Shown: piece by piece, positions 26,636 to 34,740 of the stretch | Numbering within the stretch: the stretch's first letter is position 1 | How the letters are laid out: each line of letters starts with the position of its first letter | Source: CAYTMY01 sp964618075 | Lineage (GTDB): Bacteria; Bacillota; Clostridia; Eubacteriales; Anaerofustaceae | Length of the DNA: 64,000 nucleotides | Reading direction: 5' to 3' | Assembly (NCBI GenBank): GCA_964618075.1 | Contig: CAZTZO010000003.1 | Location: 56,973-120,972, forward strand | The notes under the pieces: generated by a model | Told to the model about the DNA's origin: nothing | Database searches by the model: none | What the model saw: the letters and a program-made list of their open reading frames with translations, nothing else | Position numbers and translations under genes: made by a program

Positions 26636-28792
26636 ATGACAAACCAAATATCATGTAGAGGTCATTTCTTGAAAGCGGCATTGGCAATTCTGTTAATGAC
26701 TATCATGCTTCTTGGCATGATGCCAATTAAAGTAGCTGCGGCAGAAGACCCCTATATTACGTTTTCGAGTACTGATAGCTTCATGCTGCAAACCTATAAT
26801 TCAGCAAAAAACTGGAACGGTACGCTGGAATATTCCACCGACACGACTACATGGAATACATGGGACGGAACAACTACCCTTAGTAGCTCTGCGACTTACA
26901 AGCTCTATTTGCGGGGTACAGGCAATGGAATGATAACCGGTGGAAATCAGAACGCACGTTGGGTGCTTACTGGGAATAAGAGCATAGCCTGCACGGGAAA
27001 TATTGAGAACTTGTTGGATTACATGGCCGTAACCGCAGGCAATCATCCGACAATGACAGATGGCTGCTACTACGCCATGTTTTACGGTTGCACCTCTCTT
27101 AGCTCAGCACCTACTCTTCCTGCAACAACACTGGCAAAGTATTGCTATATGAATATGTTTGGAAACTGCACCTCTCTTAGCTCAGCGCCTGCGCTTCCGG
27201 CTACAATACTGGCATATCGTTGCTATGAACAAATGTTTATCGGCTGCACCTCTCTTAGCTCAGCGCCTGATCTTCCTGCAACAACATTGGCAAATAATTG
27301 CTATTACAACATGTTTATGGGTTGCACTTCTCTTAGCTCAGCACCTAAACTTCCTGCAACAACGCTGGCAAATAATTGCTATTACAACATGTTTATCGGC
27401 TGCACCTCTCTTAGCTCAGCGCCTGATCTTCCTGCAACAACGCTGGCAAATAGCTGCTATAGCGGCATGTTTGAGGGTTGCACAGCTCTTAGATTAGCAC
27501 CTAAACTTCCTGCAACAACACTGGAATATTGTTGCTATCAGTCCATGTTTTCCGGCTGCACTTCTCTTATTTCAGCACCTGAACTTCCTGCAACAACACT
27601 GGCAAATACCTGCTATCGAGGCATGTTTGATGGCTGCACCTCTCTTAGCTCAGCACCTGAACTTCCTGCAACAACACTGACAGATTACTGCTATAGCTTC
27701 ATGTTTAGGGGCTGCACCTCTCTTAGCTCAGCACCTGCGCTTCCGGCTACAACACTGGCAGATTCCTGCTATAGCAGCATGTTTGAGCGTTGCACCTCTC
27801 TTAGCTCAGCACCTGCGCTTCCGGCTACAATACTGGCAAAATGCTGCTATGAACAAATGTTTGCAGGCTGCACATCTCTTAGCTCAGCGCCTAAACTTCC
27901 GGCTACAACGCTGGCATATTACTGCTATGTGTTCATGTTTAGGGGCTGCACCTCTCTTAGCTCAGCACCTGCGCTTCCGGCAACAACACTGACAGAGGGC
28001 TGCTATTACGCCATGTTTGAGGGCTGCACAAGCTTAAAGGTAAGCGAAACGAAAGATAACGACTATACTGTCGAATGGCGAATTCCCACTACAGGCACCG
28101 CAGCTGCGCAAAATAGCTGGAACACCAAAATGCTCGCCGGAACAAGCGGAACCTTTATCGGTAATCCGACTGTAAACACGACATATTACCTATATGCACC
28201 GATACCAAGCTGCACCTTCTCCTTTGATGGCACAAACGCAGGCAAACTGATGAACTCTACAACGGCTATGGAATACAGCTTGAACGGCGGCACAACATGG
28301 ACGGACTGCACCGCCGATATATCGCTTCCTGTTGATATCATTACAGAGGACAATGACATCAAGGTGCGATTCAAAGAAGGTGTAGTGCCCAGTACCGCAG
28401 GGCCGATTCAGACTATTGACATCACAAAGGCGACTGCTCCCAATCTTACGGTAACGCAGCCAACTGTACTTAACGGCTATGGCAGCATACCAATGACCTC
28501 AGTGTATGAATATAAGCTTTCTACCAAAGAGAATATGCTTTTTAACAAGTCTAACTGGATTGACGCTACCGGCACAACAGAGCTTCCTGCGGGCACCTAT
28601 CAAGTACGTGTTAAGGCCACAGGCACTGTGCTTTTCTCCGACGCGCAGATTATTACGCTAAATGCATATACTCCCGCAAAGGAAACAACGACACCTGCCA
28701 CAGGCGACAGCTCAAATATGCTCATTCCAATAGCCTTTATGGCAATAGCAGTATTCGGTTTAGGGATTGTCTTAAAAAAGAGAGCAGCTTAA
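26636..28792 (+). CDS. Secreted wall-anchored protein with BspA-like leucine-rich repeats
   Basis: 718-residue predicted surface protein. It has a signal peptide (hydrophobic ~15-35, cleavage near VAAAED) and an N-terminal domain of ~100 residues. Then follow 12 exact-length 26-residue repeats of the form CYxxMFxGCTSLSSAPxLPATTL plus one partial repeat, a ~200-residue C-terminal domain, and a sorting region TPATGDSSN followed by a membrane helix and KKRAA. The repeats resemble BspA-type leucine-rich repeats that in other anaerobes bind host proteins or other bacteria. The start is ATG at 26636; a GTG two codons earlier is also possible. The class B sortase gene 5 kb upstream is the obvious anchoring enzyme. 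Regular Cys spacing could allow disulfides or a Cys ladder. Confidence 0.88.
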   Translation: MTNQISCRGHFLKAALAILLMTIMLLGMMPIKVAAAEDPYITFSSTDSFMLQTYNSAKNWNGTLEYSTDTTTWNTWDGTTTLSSSATYKLYLRGTGNGMITGGNQNARWVLTGNKSIACTGNIENLLDYMAVTAGNHPTMTDGCYYAMFYGCTSLSSAPTLPATTLAKYCYMNMFGNCTSLSSAPALPATILAYRCYEQMFIGCTSLSSAPDLPATTLANNCYYNMFMGCTSLSSAPKLPATTLANNCYYNMFIGCTSLSSAPDLPATTLANSCYSGMFEGCTALRLAPKLPATTLEYCCYQSMFSGCTSLISAPELPATTLANTCYRGMFDGCTSLSSAPELPATTLTDYCYSFMFRGCTSLSSAPALPATTLADSCYSSMFERCTSLSSAPALPATILAKCCYEQMFAGCTSLSSAPKLPATTLAYYCYVFMFRGCTSLSSAPALPATTLTEGCYYAMFEGCTSLKVSETKDNDYTVEWRIPTTGTAAAQNSWNTKMLAGTSGTFIGNPTVNTTYYLYAPIPSCTFSFDGTNAGKLMNSTTAMEYSLNGGTTWTDCTADISLPVDIITEDNDIKVRFKEGVVPSTAGPIQTIDITKATAPNLTVTQPTVLNGYGSIPMTSVYEYKLSTKENMLFNKSNWIDATGTTELPAGTYQVRVKATGTVLFSDAQIITLNAYTPAKETTTPATGDSSNMLIPIAFMAIAVFGLGIVLKKRAA
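27065..28042 (+). repeat. 12.5 tandem 78-bp repeats inside the surface-protein gene
   Basis: Twelve units of exactly 78 bp (27065-28000) and a partial thirteenth, each beginning with a TGC codon and containing CTCTTAGCTCAGCACCT. DNA identity between units is high with no indels, as expected from recent expansion or gene conversion. Confidence 0.92.
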
Positions 28793-28818
28793 ATAAAATA
28801 ATCTATTCAAATGAAACG

Positions 28819-28847
28819 ACAAGCCTCATAAACAGGGGCTTGTTTTT
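28819..28847 (+). terminator. Terminator of the repeat-rich surface-protein gene
   Basis: ACAAGCC / GGCTTGT with a T run, 27 bases after the stop. Confidence 0.75.
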
Positions 28848-29002
28848 ATATCGTCTGCACTATTTTAAAAGAATGCCGTTTGTTGGCGTTCTTTGTTCAT
28901 TCGTACTTATTTACCCGCTTTTTTCTTGAAAACAAACACCTGACTGCTTTAAAATCCCTTTATTCATGCGGTATTTAACAATGTCCGTTGTATGCACTCC
29001 GA

Positions 29003-29377
29003 CCATTTTTATTTGTGCGAGGCACAAATAAAAATTCACAGGGGACACATTCCCCTTATGACGATAAAAATGCGCCGTTTCACTTTGCATTTTTATCTGT
29101 AACCCTTTGTAATATGTATGCGCGCGATGCTATAAGCCGAGCGCTTTCTTAAATGGTACCGTCATGTTTTTATAAGAAAAGCTTAACGCCAGAGAGGCAA
29201 GGGCTTTATTATATGTCGTCAAAACATGTATTTAAAGAATCTTTTTATAAGGTATTCGCTTTGCACTTTAAAGCGCTTCGCTCATGTATTTTGCCGTCAT
29301 ATAAAGTTTTCGTAATATCATTCCTTTTAAGCAAGCTTAAAGTATGATATTACTCATCCTTTGCATTTCTTATTTTT
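29003..29377 (+). repeat. Direct repeat, right copy (head type 2 + tail)
   Basis: 375 bases nearly identical to 19587-19966, also starting immediately after a CCA triplet (preceded here by GCACTCCGA, which I could not fold into a tRNA). It ends in the common tail with its GTAATATCAT/ATGATATTAC hairpin and TGCATTTCTTATTTTTC. It bounds the surface-protein module on the right. Confidence 0.85.
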
Positions 29378-29611
29378 CACCTTGCACGCACCATAAAGAA
29401 ACAAGCTTAACACATAAAGTGAAGCGGGCTGAACGGAAGAAAACGAATGTGGGCATTTGTCGCCTAAAGCTCTTGCTTAAAACATTGGTGATTTTGTTTT
29501 TTTGCATCAGTTTATTTTTGCAGATTTTTTTAATTGATTATATGATAAAATATAGGTAATATTTAAATAATTTTTTCAGTTGCCATAAACAATAATAAAC
29601 GGAGATAAACA
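29378..29611. other. Intergenic region
   Basis: A+T-rich, no gene supported. It starts with CACCTTGCACGCACCA, which has the look of a tRNA 3' end but has no matching 5' part here. GGAGATAAACA before 29612 is a good ribosome site. Confidence 0.4.
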
Positions 29612-30919
29612 ATGTCAACGATATCTTTAAGAAACGGTCTTTTGAATTTTTACGATCTGCCTATTACAGATGTCACATATTATATTCCCTCTCTTGATAC
29701 GTACCCCAAGCCTCCGGAGGGAGCAAACAAGGGTGTAAGAATAAATGGCGTTTTTTACAGAACTACGGTAAAGGTCAAGAACAGCGTCAAGCTGGAAAAA
29801 GCACTGCGTATATCTCTTCAGGAATACTCTAAGTAAAAGGAAAACCTTTTTAGCTGCGTTGAAAAAGTTCCGCAATCCGATACGGCAAGCGTGAGCATGG
29901 CTATCGACAATCTCGGCAACGGAAACATCGTATACTACATTGATTTTTTAAAGTACTTTGCCAATATGCCCATTACGGATCAGAAGATGAATCTGGTAGC
30001 GCAGCATGTGCAAAAATATGTATATAATACTTATCATACGCTTACCGGTCTGATGAACGAGTACGAAACTAACGCAAGCACCATTGATCGAAATACAATG
30101 ATTCGCCGACAAAACTACGATGCCATGACAAAGGCTCAATTCGACGCAAAACCGAAATTCGGCACCTTCTACGGTTACTCACATAACGATATATTTGGCA
30201 ATACGAATGTGTTTGGCAGCGTACATACCTTTGAGGGAACACGACCGGGAGAGATGTATATCGAAATGGCGAGCAATAAAGTTATGGTCGAGAGTCAGGG
30301 AAGCGAAGAGCTTTCATCTCTCAAAATAGATATTCTTTACAGAGCCGATCAAGGCGCAGCATCGCTGATGGAAAACTTCAGACAGGAACTGTTACATATC
30401 GTTTTTGATAATATGGACGATCTATTTGAAATCCTAACTTTACAATATGAGGATCTGAGGGTTAACCCTTATAACGCCGAGCGCTGGAAAGATGAGGTGC
30501 AGAACATACAGCCGGAAGACTGGCCGAAGCTCAAGTATATATTCGATTATTACAAGGTAAACTACAATGAAGCCGTACAGATTCCGCTTTTTAAAAAACT
30601 GTTCTCGCTTTACGGCGAAAACGGAGATTTCGATAAATACAAGGGCAATGATCTTGATTTGTTTTTTTATTTATCCGGCTACAGTTCGGTACGTGAGGAT
30701 ATGTACTTCAGCCATTTACTGAAAGAACACATCAAGAAAAGACTCGACAGGGAATTCGATGAAATTGATATAGACACGTTTAAAATGACTGATACTCTAT
30801 TTGCTGACACATATGATAATATCGACAAAAATGATTATCTTGATTATAAGCAAAAAGACGATATAAAAGGATATGTAAAATGGGAGCGCTCAAAGCTTAT
30901 AGAAAAGCGCGGGTTTTGA
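29612..30919 (+). pseudogene. Hypothetical gene interrupted by one in-frame TAA
   Basis: Two segments lie in the same frame: 74 codons (29612-29836, MSTISLRNGLLNFYDLPI...) and, after a single TAA at 29834-29836, an uninterrupted run through KENLFSCVEKVPQSDTASVS into a 342-codon part ending at 30919. The first segment has a strong ribosome site (GGAG 8 bases before ATG); the second has none at its GTG (29891) or ATG (29897). This fits one gene of ~435 codons with a nonsense mutation. The product is soluble and acidic with no recognised motif. Possible alternatives are two coupled genes, readthrough or an assembly error. Confidence 0.6.
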
Positions 30920-30994
30920 TTTCGAGCTTTTTTGTTAAATAGTATTAATGAGTAATTTAAAAATAGAATAACTATTTCTTATATCAATTACACG

Positions 30995-31033
30995 ATATCG
31001 CAAGCGTTGCAAAACTTGCGACGCTTGCGATAT
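30995..31033. repeat. Perfect 13-bp inverted repeat
   Basis: ATATCGCAAGCGT and ACGCTTGCGATAT flank a 13-base spacer (TGCAAAACTTGCG) that can itself pair partly (GCAA/TTGC). It lies in the gene-free stretch 30920-31287. There is no T run, so it is not a typical terminator; it could be an operator or an element end. Confidence 0.7.
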
Positions 31034-31171
31034 GGTCATGGAAAAAGCGCCGTTTCATTCACGCCGCTGCTCCGGCTTTTCCCTACAAAGTTTTGCTTTG
31101 CGGTGGGGACGCGCTGAGCGAATATCGGAGTTATATCATTTTCATAAAGTCGTTCCTGTTGTAATAAATGC

Positions 31172-31219
31172 AAAGCCTTCCAACTCATGCTTATAAGCAT
31201 GAGTTGTAAAGGCTTTTTT
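31172..31219 (+). terminator. Long terminator hairpin upstream of the I-C CRISPR array
   Basis: AAAGCCTT plus CAACTCATGCTT pairs with AAGCATGAGTTG plus AAAGGCTTT, then a T run. It lies at the distal end of the I-C array and could end array transcription (minus strand) or the upstream plus-strand gene. Confidence 0.7.
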
Positions 31220-31287
31220 ATGTTGTCAAAATTCATTTTGTTACTTGGTTGATTTAATTGATTATGATGTATAAATCAATACAGATC

Positions 31288-31736
31288 ATCCCAATCCACG
31301 CTCCCGCGTGGGGAGCGACTCGAGCAACTGGCGAAATGCATATCTTGAAATAAATTTCAATCCACGCTCCCGCGTGGGGAGCGACGGCGCAAAGGTGGAT
31401 ATGGTCGGTACTATTGATATTTCAATCCACGCTCCCGCGTGGGGAGCGACGAGGAAATCGGCGACAACAATTTTGATTATGCTATTTCAATCCACGCTCC
31501 CGCGTGGGGAGCGACATTTTTTTATACCTCGTTTTTTNNNNNNNNNNNNNNNNNNNNNNNNNNNNNNNNNNNNNNNNNNNNNNNNNNNNNNNNNNNNNNN
31601 NNNNNNNNNNNNNNNNNNNNNNNNNNNNNNNNNNNNNTATTTCAATCCACGCTCCCGCGTGGGGAGCGACATTTTTTTATACCTCGTTTTTTCTTGATTT
31701 TTCCATTTCAATCCACGCTCCCGCGTGGGGAGCGAC
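31288..31736 (-). CRISPR. Type I-C CRISPR array (6 visible repeats, contains assembly gap)
   Basis: 32-base repeats at 31288, 31354, 31419, 31484, 31639 and 31705 (plus strand ATTTCAATCCACGCTCCCGC..., so minus strand GTCGCTCCCCACGCGGGAGC..., the usual I-C repeat with a CGCTCCC/GGGAGCG stem). Spacers are 33-34 bases. The copy at 31288 is degenerate (ATCCC for ATTTC), as expected for the leader-distal end, so the leader is on the cas2 side. 100 N (31538-31637) interrupt the array. The sequence before the gap is the start of the spacer that also lies at 31671-31704, so the true repeat number is unknown. Confidence 0.95.
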
Positions 31737-31903
31737 TGTAAATATACTTATTTTACTTTATATAATAAACCTTTTGCAACATAAAAAAACATTATATAAA
31801 CAATATTGCTGTAAAGGTGTAAATATATTGAATACATTAACCAATACAATTAATTAATTCGGTGCGAAAGAAGCACTAAAACAATGATCGCTTATGGTTC
31901 GCA
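31737..31903 (-). promoter_or_regulatory. Probable leader of the I-C array
   Basis: A+T-rich non-coding stretch between cas2 and the first intact repeat, in the position where I-C leaders lie. It should carry the array promoter and the integration signals; no single box was assigned. Confidence 0.65.
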
Positions 31904-32194
31904 CTAAAAAACCAACGGACCTTCCATATCAATACTGGGTTTCACCCCGATATGTTCCACTTTACTTTTATAGTTATTACCCAAATAATAAAATCGAAGA
32001 CTGTCTTTTTCTTTGTCAATCAGATTCACCAGTAAATTTTGCACTTCCCGGCATTTGGCAGCGTCCATAACGCACTCAAAAACAGAATTTTGTACCCTGT
32101 GGCCATAATTTTCGCATTGCTTTGCAACTTTATGCAGCCGATTTTTCCCTTGAGGAGTTTCCGTATTGACATCATATGTTATAAGTACAAACAT
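31904..32194 (-). CDS. cas2: CRISPR-associated Cas2, type I-C
   Basis: 96-residue Cas2, which with Cas1 forms the spacer integrase. It has the family N-terminus MFVLITYDV with the metal-coordinating Asp at the end of the first strand, and the RVQNSVFEC block. The frame is open 13 codons further upstream, but ATG at 32194 follows GAGGTTGAC and gives the standard Cas2 start. It is separated by 7 bases from cas1. Intact as far as can be seen. Confidence 0.94.
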   Translation of the reverse strand: MFVLITYDVNTETPQGKNRLHKVAKQCENYGHRVQNSVFECVMDAAKCREVQNLLVNLIDKEKDSLRFYYLGNNYKSKVEHIGVKPSIDMEGPLVF

Positions 32195-32201
32195 GTCAAC
32201 C

Positions 32202-33233
32202 TCATTTCCATAACAGCGGTGGATATTCGTCAAGATCTCCGCGAAGATATCTTGCTAACAGCATTGATTGAACGTAAGGCACCAATCCCCATTGTACTTT
32301 TTCTTCCAAAAACGGATGTGTTATTTCTTCCCTCTTCCGTTCTTGCCATGCCACCAAGATATTTTTTCTGGCGTCATCTTTCATGATGACAGCACCATTT
32401 TCTCTTTTTACGAAATCTTTTCCACTGACGACTTTCGTGTTGATTGCCGTTAACACAAACCGATCCGCCATCACTGCCCTTAATTCTTCCATTAAATCCA
32501 ATGCAAGAGAAGCTCTTCCGGGTCTGTCTCGATGAAGGAACCCAACATACGCATCCAATCCCACACTTTCCAATGCCGATGTGCAGTCTCCTGCCAACAA
32601 GGTGTAAATGAAGGACAATAATGCATTGACATTATCGGTAGGCGGACGACGGTTCCTGCCGATAAAATAAAAATCATCTTTTTGTTGTAAGATCATCTGA
32701 TCGAATTTAGCAAAATATACTTTTGCAACATTTCCCTCTATTCCACGTAAGATATTAAGATTGTCGCAGTCTCGTGCTTCATTTAATTGATCAGACAGCA
32801 GTAACGAGGAGTTTTTCATACCCTCAACGTCAATGCGCATTCCATGATCTCGTATCATTCGTTCCAAAATCCATTTGGAATTATAAATCTTGCCAAAGAC
32901 AAAATTCTTTGCAATCATGCAGCTGCGCTTTTCATTATCGTTTACCCTGTACTGTTCCTTTCGCAACGTCACATTTCCTCTGCTTTCTCCGACGATTCTC
33001 GCCAAATATCTTCCGTTCGGTGTGAGAAAATTCAAGTCAATATTTCGCTTCGCACACGCTCCCATTAATGCAGGGCTAGCTCCGGAATAACCAAATGTTA
33101 CGATTGATTTCAGATTATGCAAAGGCAGTCTGGCGAGCGTTTCCTCGTCTTTACGCACGCTAACCGTCTCTCCTTCCAAAGAAAGATAATGATCGGGATT
33201 GGTAACATACAACGTATTGAGCAGTTTTTTCAT
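32202..33233 (-). CDS. cas1: CRISPR-associated Cas1, type I-C
   Basis: 343-residue Cas1 integrase of the I-C subtype. It has an N-terminal beta domain (LYVTNPDHYLSLEGETVSV), the catalytic Glu in ILRGIEGNVAKVYF, His in GFLHRDRPGRASLALDLMEE and the acidic pair that follows. Length and order of motifs are normal. It overlaps the cas4 stop by 4 bases and precedes cas2, the standard cas4-cas1-cas2 adaptation block. No frameshift or stop is seen, so adaptation could still be active although the interference genes are gone. Confidence 0.95.
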   Translation of the reverse strand: MKKLLNTLYVTNPDHYLSLEGETVSVRKDEETLARLPLHNLKSIVTFGYSGASPALMGACAKRNIDLNFLTPNGRYLARIVGESRGNVTLRKEQYRVNDNEKRSCMIAKNFVFGKIYNSKWILERMIRDHGMRIDVEGMKNSSLLLSDQLNEARDCDNLNILRGIEGNVAKVYFAKFDQMILQQKDDFYFIGRNRRPPTDNVNALLSFIYTLLAGDCTSALESVGLDAYVGFLHRDRPGRASLALDLMEELRAVMADRFVLTAINTKVVSGKDFVKRENGAVIMKDDARKNILVAWQERKREEITHPFLEEKVQWGLVPYVQSMLLARYLRGDLDEYPPLLWK

Positions 33234-33892
33234 AATGTATCCTTCAGTCTTTTATCGATGTATTCCGCCACTTTTTTATTTTTGCAAAGCTTGGGTAAAC
33301 ACAGTTCTTTTAATGAGCACGATTTACACTGGGGACCCGTTTTAACTTTTGGCGTATAGTTTCGATGATACATCTGATGCATTTCCTCAGTCATGTTACG
33401 AACCGATTCGCGCAGTTCATCAGAAAAAAATACTTCTGTACGTCGTTTTGTTTCGCCGTAAAATAAATACCCTTTCATAATTTGGCAAGCCAACATTTCT
33501 TCCAGACACATTGCCTGAGCACATAGCTGCAATTCATCTTCTCCGTTTTCCTTGGGTTTTCCGCGTTTGTATTCAATCGGAACCGGTAAATACACTCCTC
33601 TGTGCTTGTACAGCTTGATACCCTCCGGATTCTCCTGAAACTCCACCACATCGCAGAAACCGGAGAGGCCGAGCTTATGTGACGAAACTGCTATGGAACG
33701 AGCGATGATGACGCCATTGCGTTTTTCAACAATCTTCTCATCGTGCGCCCGTTCGTGCATAATGTGTCCTTCAACCGTTCGCAGGTTTTCGTCCCATTGC
33801 TGCTCAATATGAATCAATGCCCATTGTCTGCGGCAGAACGCAAAGTGCTGAATTCCGGAAAGAAGGAGATAATCGTCCTCGTTGTAAGTCAT
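33230..33892 (-). CDS. cas4: CRISPR-associated Cas4 exonuclease, type I-C
   Basis: 220-residue RecB-like nuclease that trims and orients prespacers. One iron-sulfur Cys is in HFAFCRRQW (C20) and the other three in GPQCKSCSLKELCLPKLC near the C-terminus. Nuclease residues are in GFCDVVEF (Asp) and VPIEYKRGKPK (Glu, Lys). Intact. It starts one base after the stop of the truncated cas7 and overlaps cas1, so it belongs to the same transcript. Confidence 0.94.
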   Translation of the reverse strand: MTYNEDDYLLLSGIQHFAFCRRQWALIHIEQQWDENLRTVEGHIMHERAHDEKIVEKRNGVIIARSIAVSSHKLGLSGFCDVVEFQENPEGIKLYKHRGVYLPVPIEYKRGKPKENGEDELQLCAQAMCLEEMLACQIMKGYLFYGETKRRTEVFFSDELRESVRNMTEEMHQMYHRNYTPKVKTGPQCKSCSLKELCLPKLCKNKKVAEYIDKRLKDTL

Positions 33893-33893
33893 T

Positions 33894-34740
33894 TCAGATC
33901 ATTCTGATGCATTTCACACCGGAAGGTATTCCATCAGTATTGACCGTAACACGATAATCGCTATATTTACGTGCGGGTTTCGATTTGTCCACAGCTTCAA
34001 CCTCCACCGTTTCAAACAGTTTGTACGAGGGGGCGTTACCAAAAATAGAATCATGCTTGAATGCGATCAATTCTCTGACTGCCATTTTTCCTCGTGCGGC
34101 GGAATGATCATCCTCAAACATATTGATGATGGCTCTCCAAAGCAATTCCAAATCTTCTTCGCTGAATCCTGTTGTTTTCTGCGCAAGATTTGCCGAAACA
34201 AAACCTTCTGCACGGTATAGCGCATAGGGGACAATAAATTTTCGTCCCATTTCTGTCCCTTTTCGTTCTGCGTCTTCGGCTGTTGTGATTGCGATACGTG
34301 TGATTGTAACCTCTTGTTGCATCACAGGATCAATACTGCGTGAGAAGCCCAACTGTACAGGTCCGCGCACTTGTCCGCAATTCAATGAAGCTTTGACAAA
34401 GGTTGTCATAACTGCACCGAATGTACGAATATCAAAAAAATTCTTGCACATGAAATCTCTGATTTGAGCATCAATGTTTGGATTATCTTTTTTCTTTTCT
34501 TTAATATTATCTTTATTAACCCCAAGATAGTTATACGCTTGGAGGTCGCTCGTATTTAGTGGAACGCTGCCCTGAATATATATCTGATATCCTTCTTTGC
34601 CGTCATTGACAGCCTGAACATAATTTCTGATTTTTCGTTTAAGGCAAACATCGCTTACGATTCCATATCCTGTTTCCGGGTCGATACGCGGCATGTTCCC
34701 CGCATCGGGATCACCGTTCGGGTTCCCGTTTTCCACATCA
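33894..34740 (-). pseudogene. cas7: Type I-C Cas7 (Csd2), 5'-truncated at the junction with the II-A array
   Basis: Backbone protein of the I-C Cascade complex. The visible frame reads from ...DVENGNPNGDPDAGNMPRID, a conserved internal block that in intact Csd2 follows roughly 15 N-terminal residues, to a normal C-terminus. The upstream coding sequence ends exactly at 34740, where a partial II-A repeat begins. A GTG at 34736 (a native Val codon) is the only early start, giving about 280 residues. cas8c, cas5 and cas3, which should precede it, are absent. The protein could still be translated, but without its partners it cannot form Cascade. Confidence 0.85.

Noticed and set aside
27159..27992. 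Other-frame open frames within the surface-protein repeats (APLLAQRL peptides)
   Set aside because: The signal peptide, anchor and Cys pattern fit only the main frame; the others are shadows of the 78-bp repeats.
28985..29005. A tRNA ending in GCACTCCGACCA before the right 375-bp repeat
   Set aside because: No T arm with GGTTC, no anticodon arm and no matching acceptor 5' strand upstream.
31308..31857. Open frames with repeating FNPRSRVGSD or ISIHAPAWGAT peptides across the N gap
   Set aside because: They are translations of I-C CRISPR repeats and of unknown bases, not genes.
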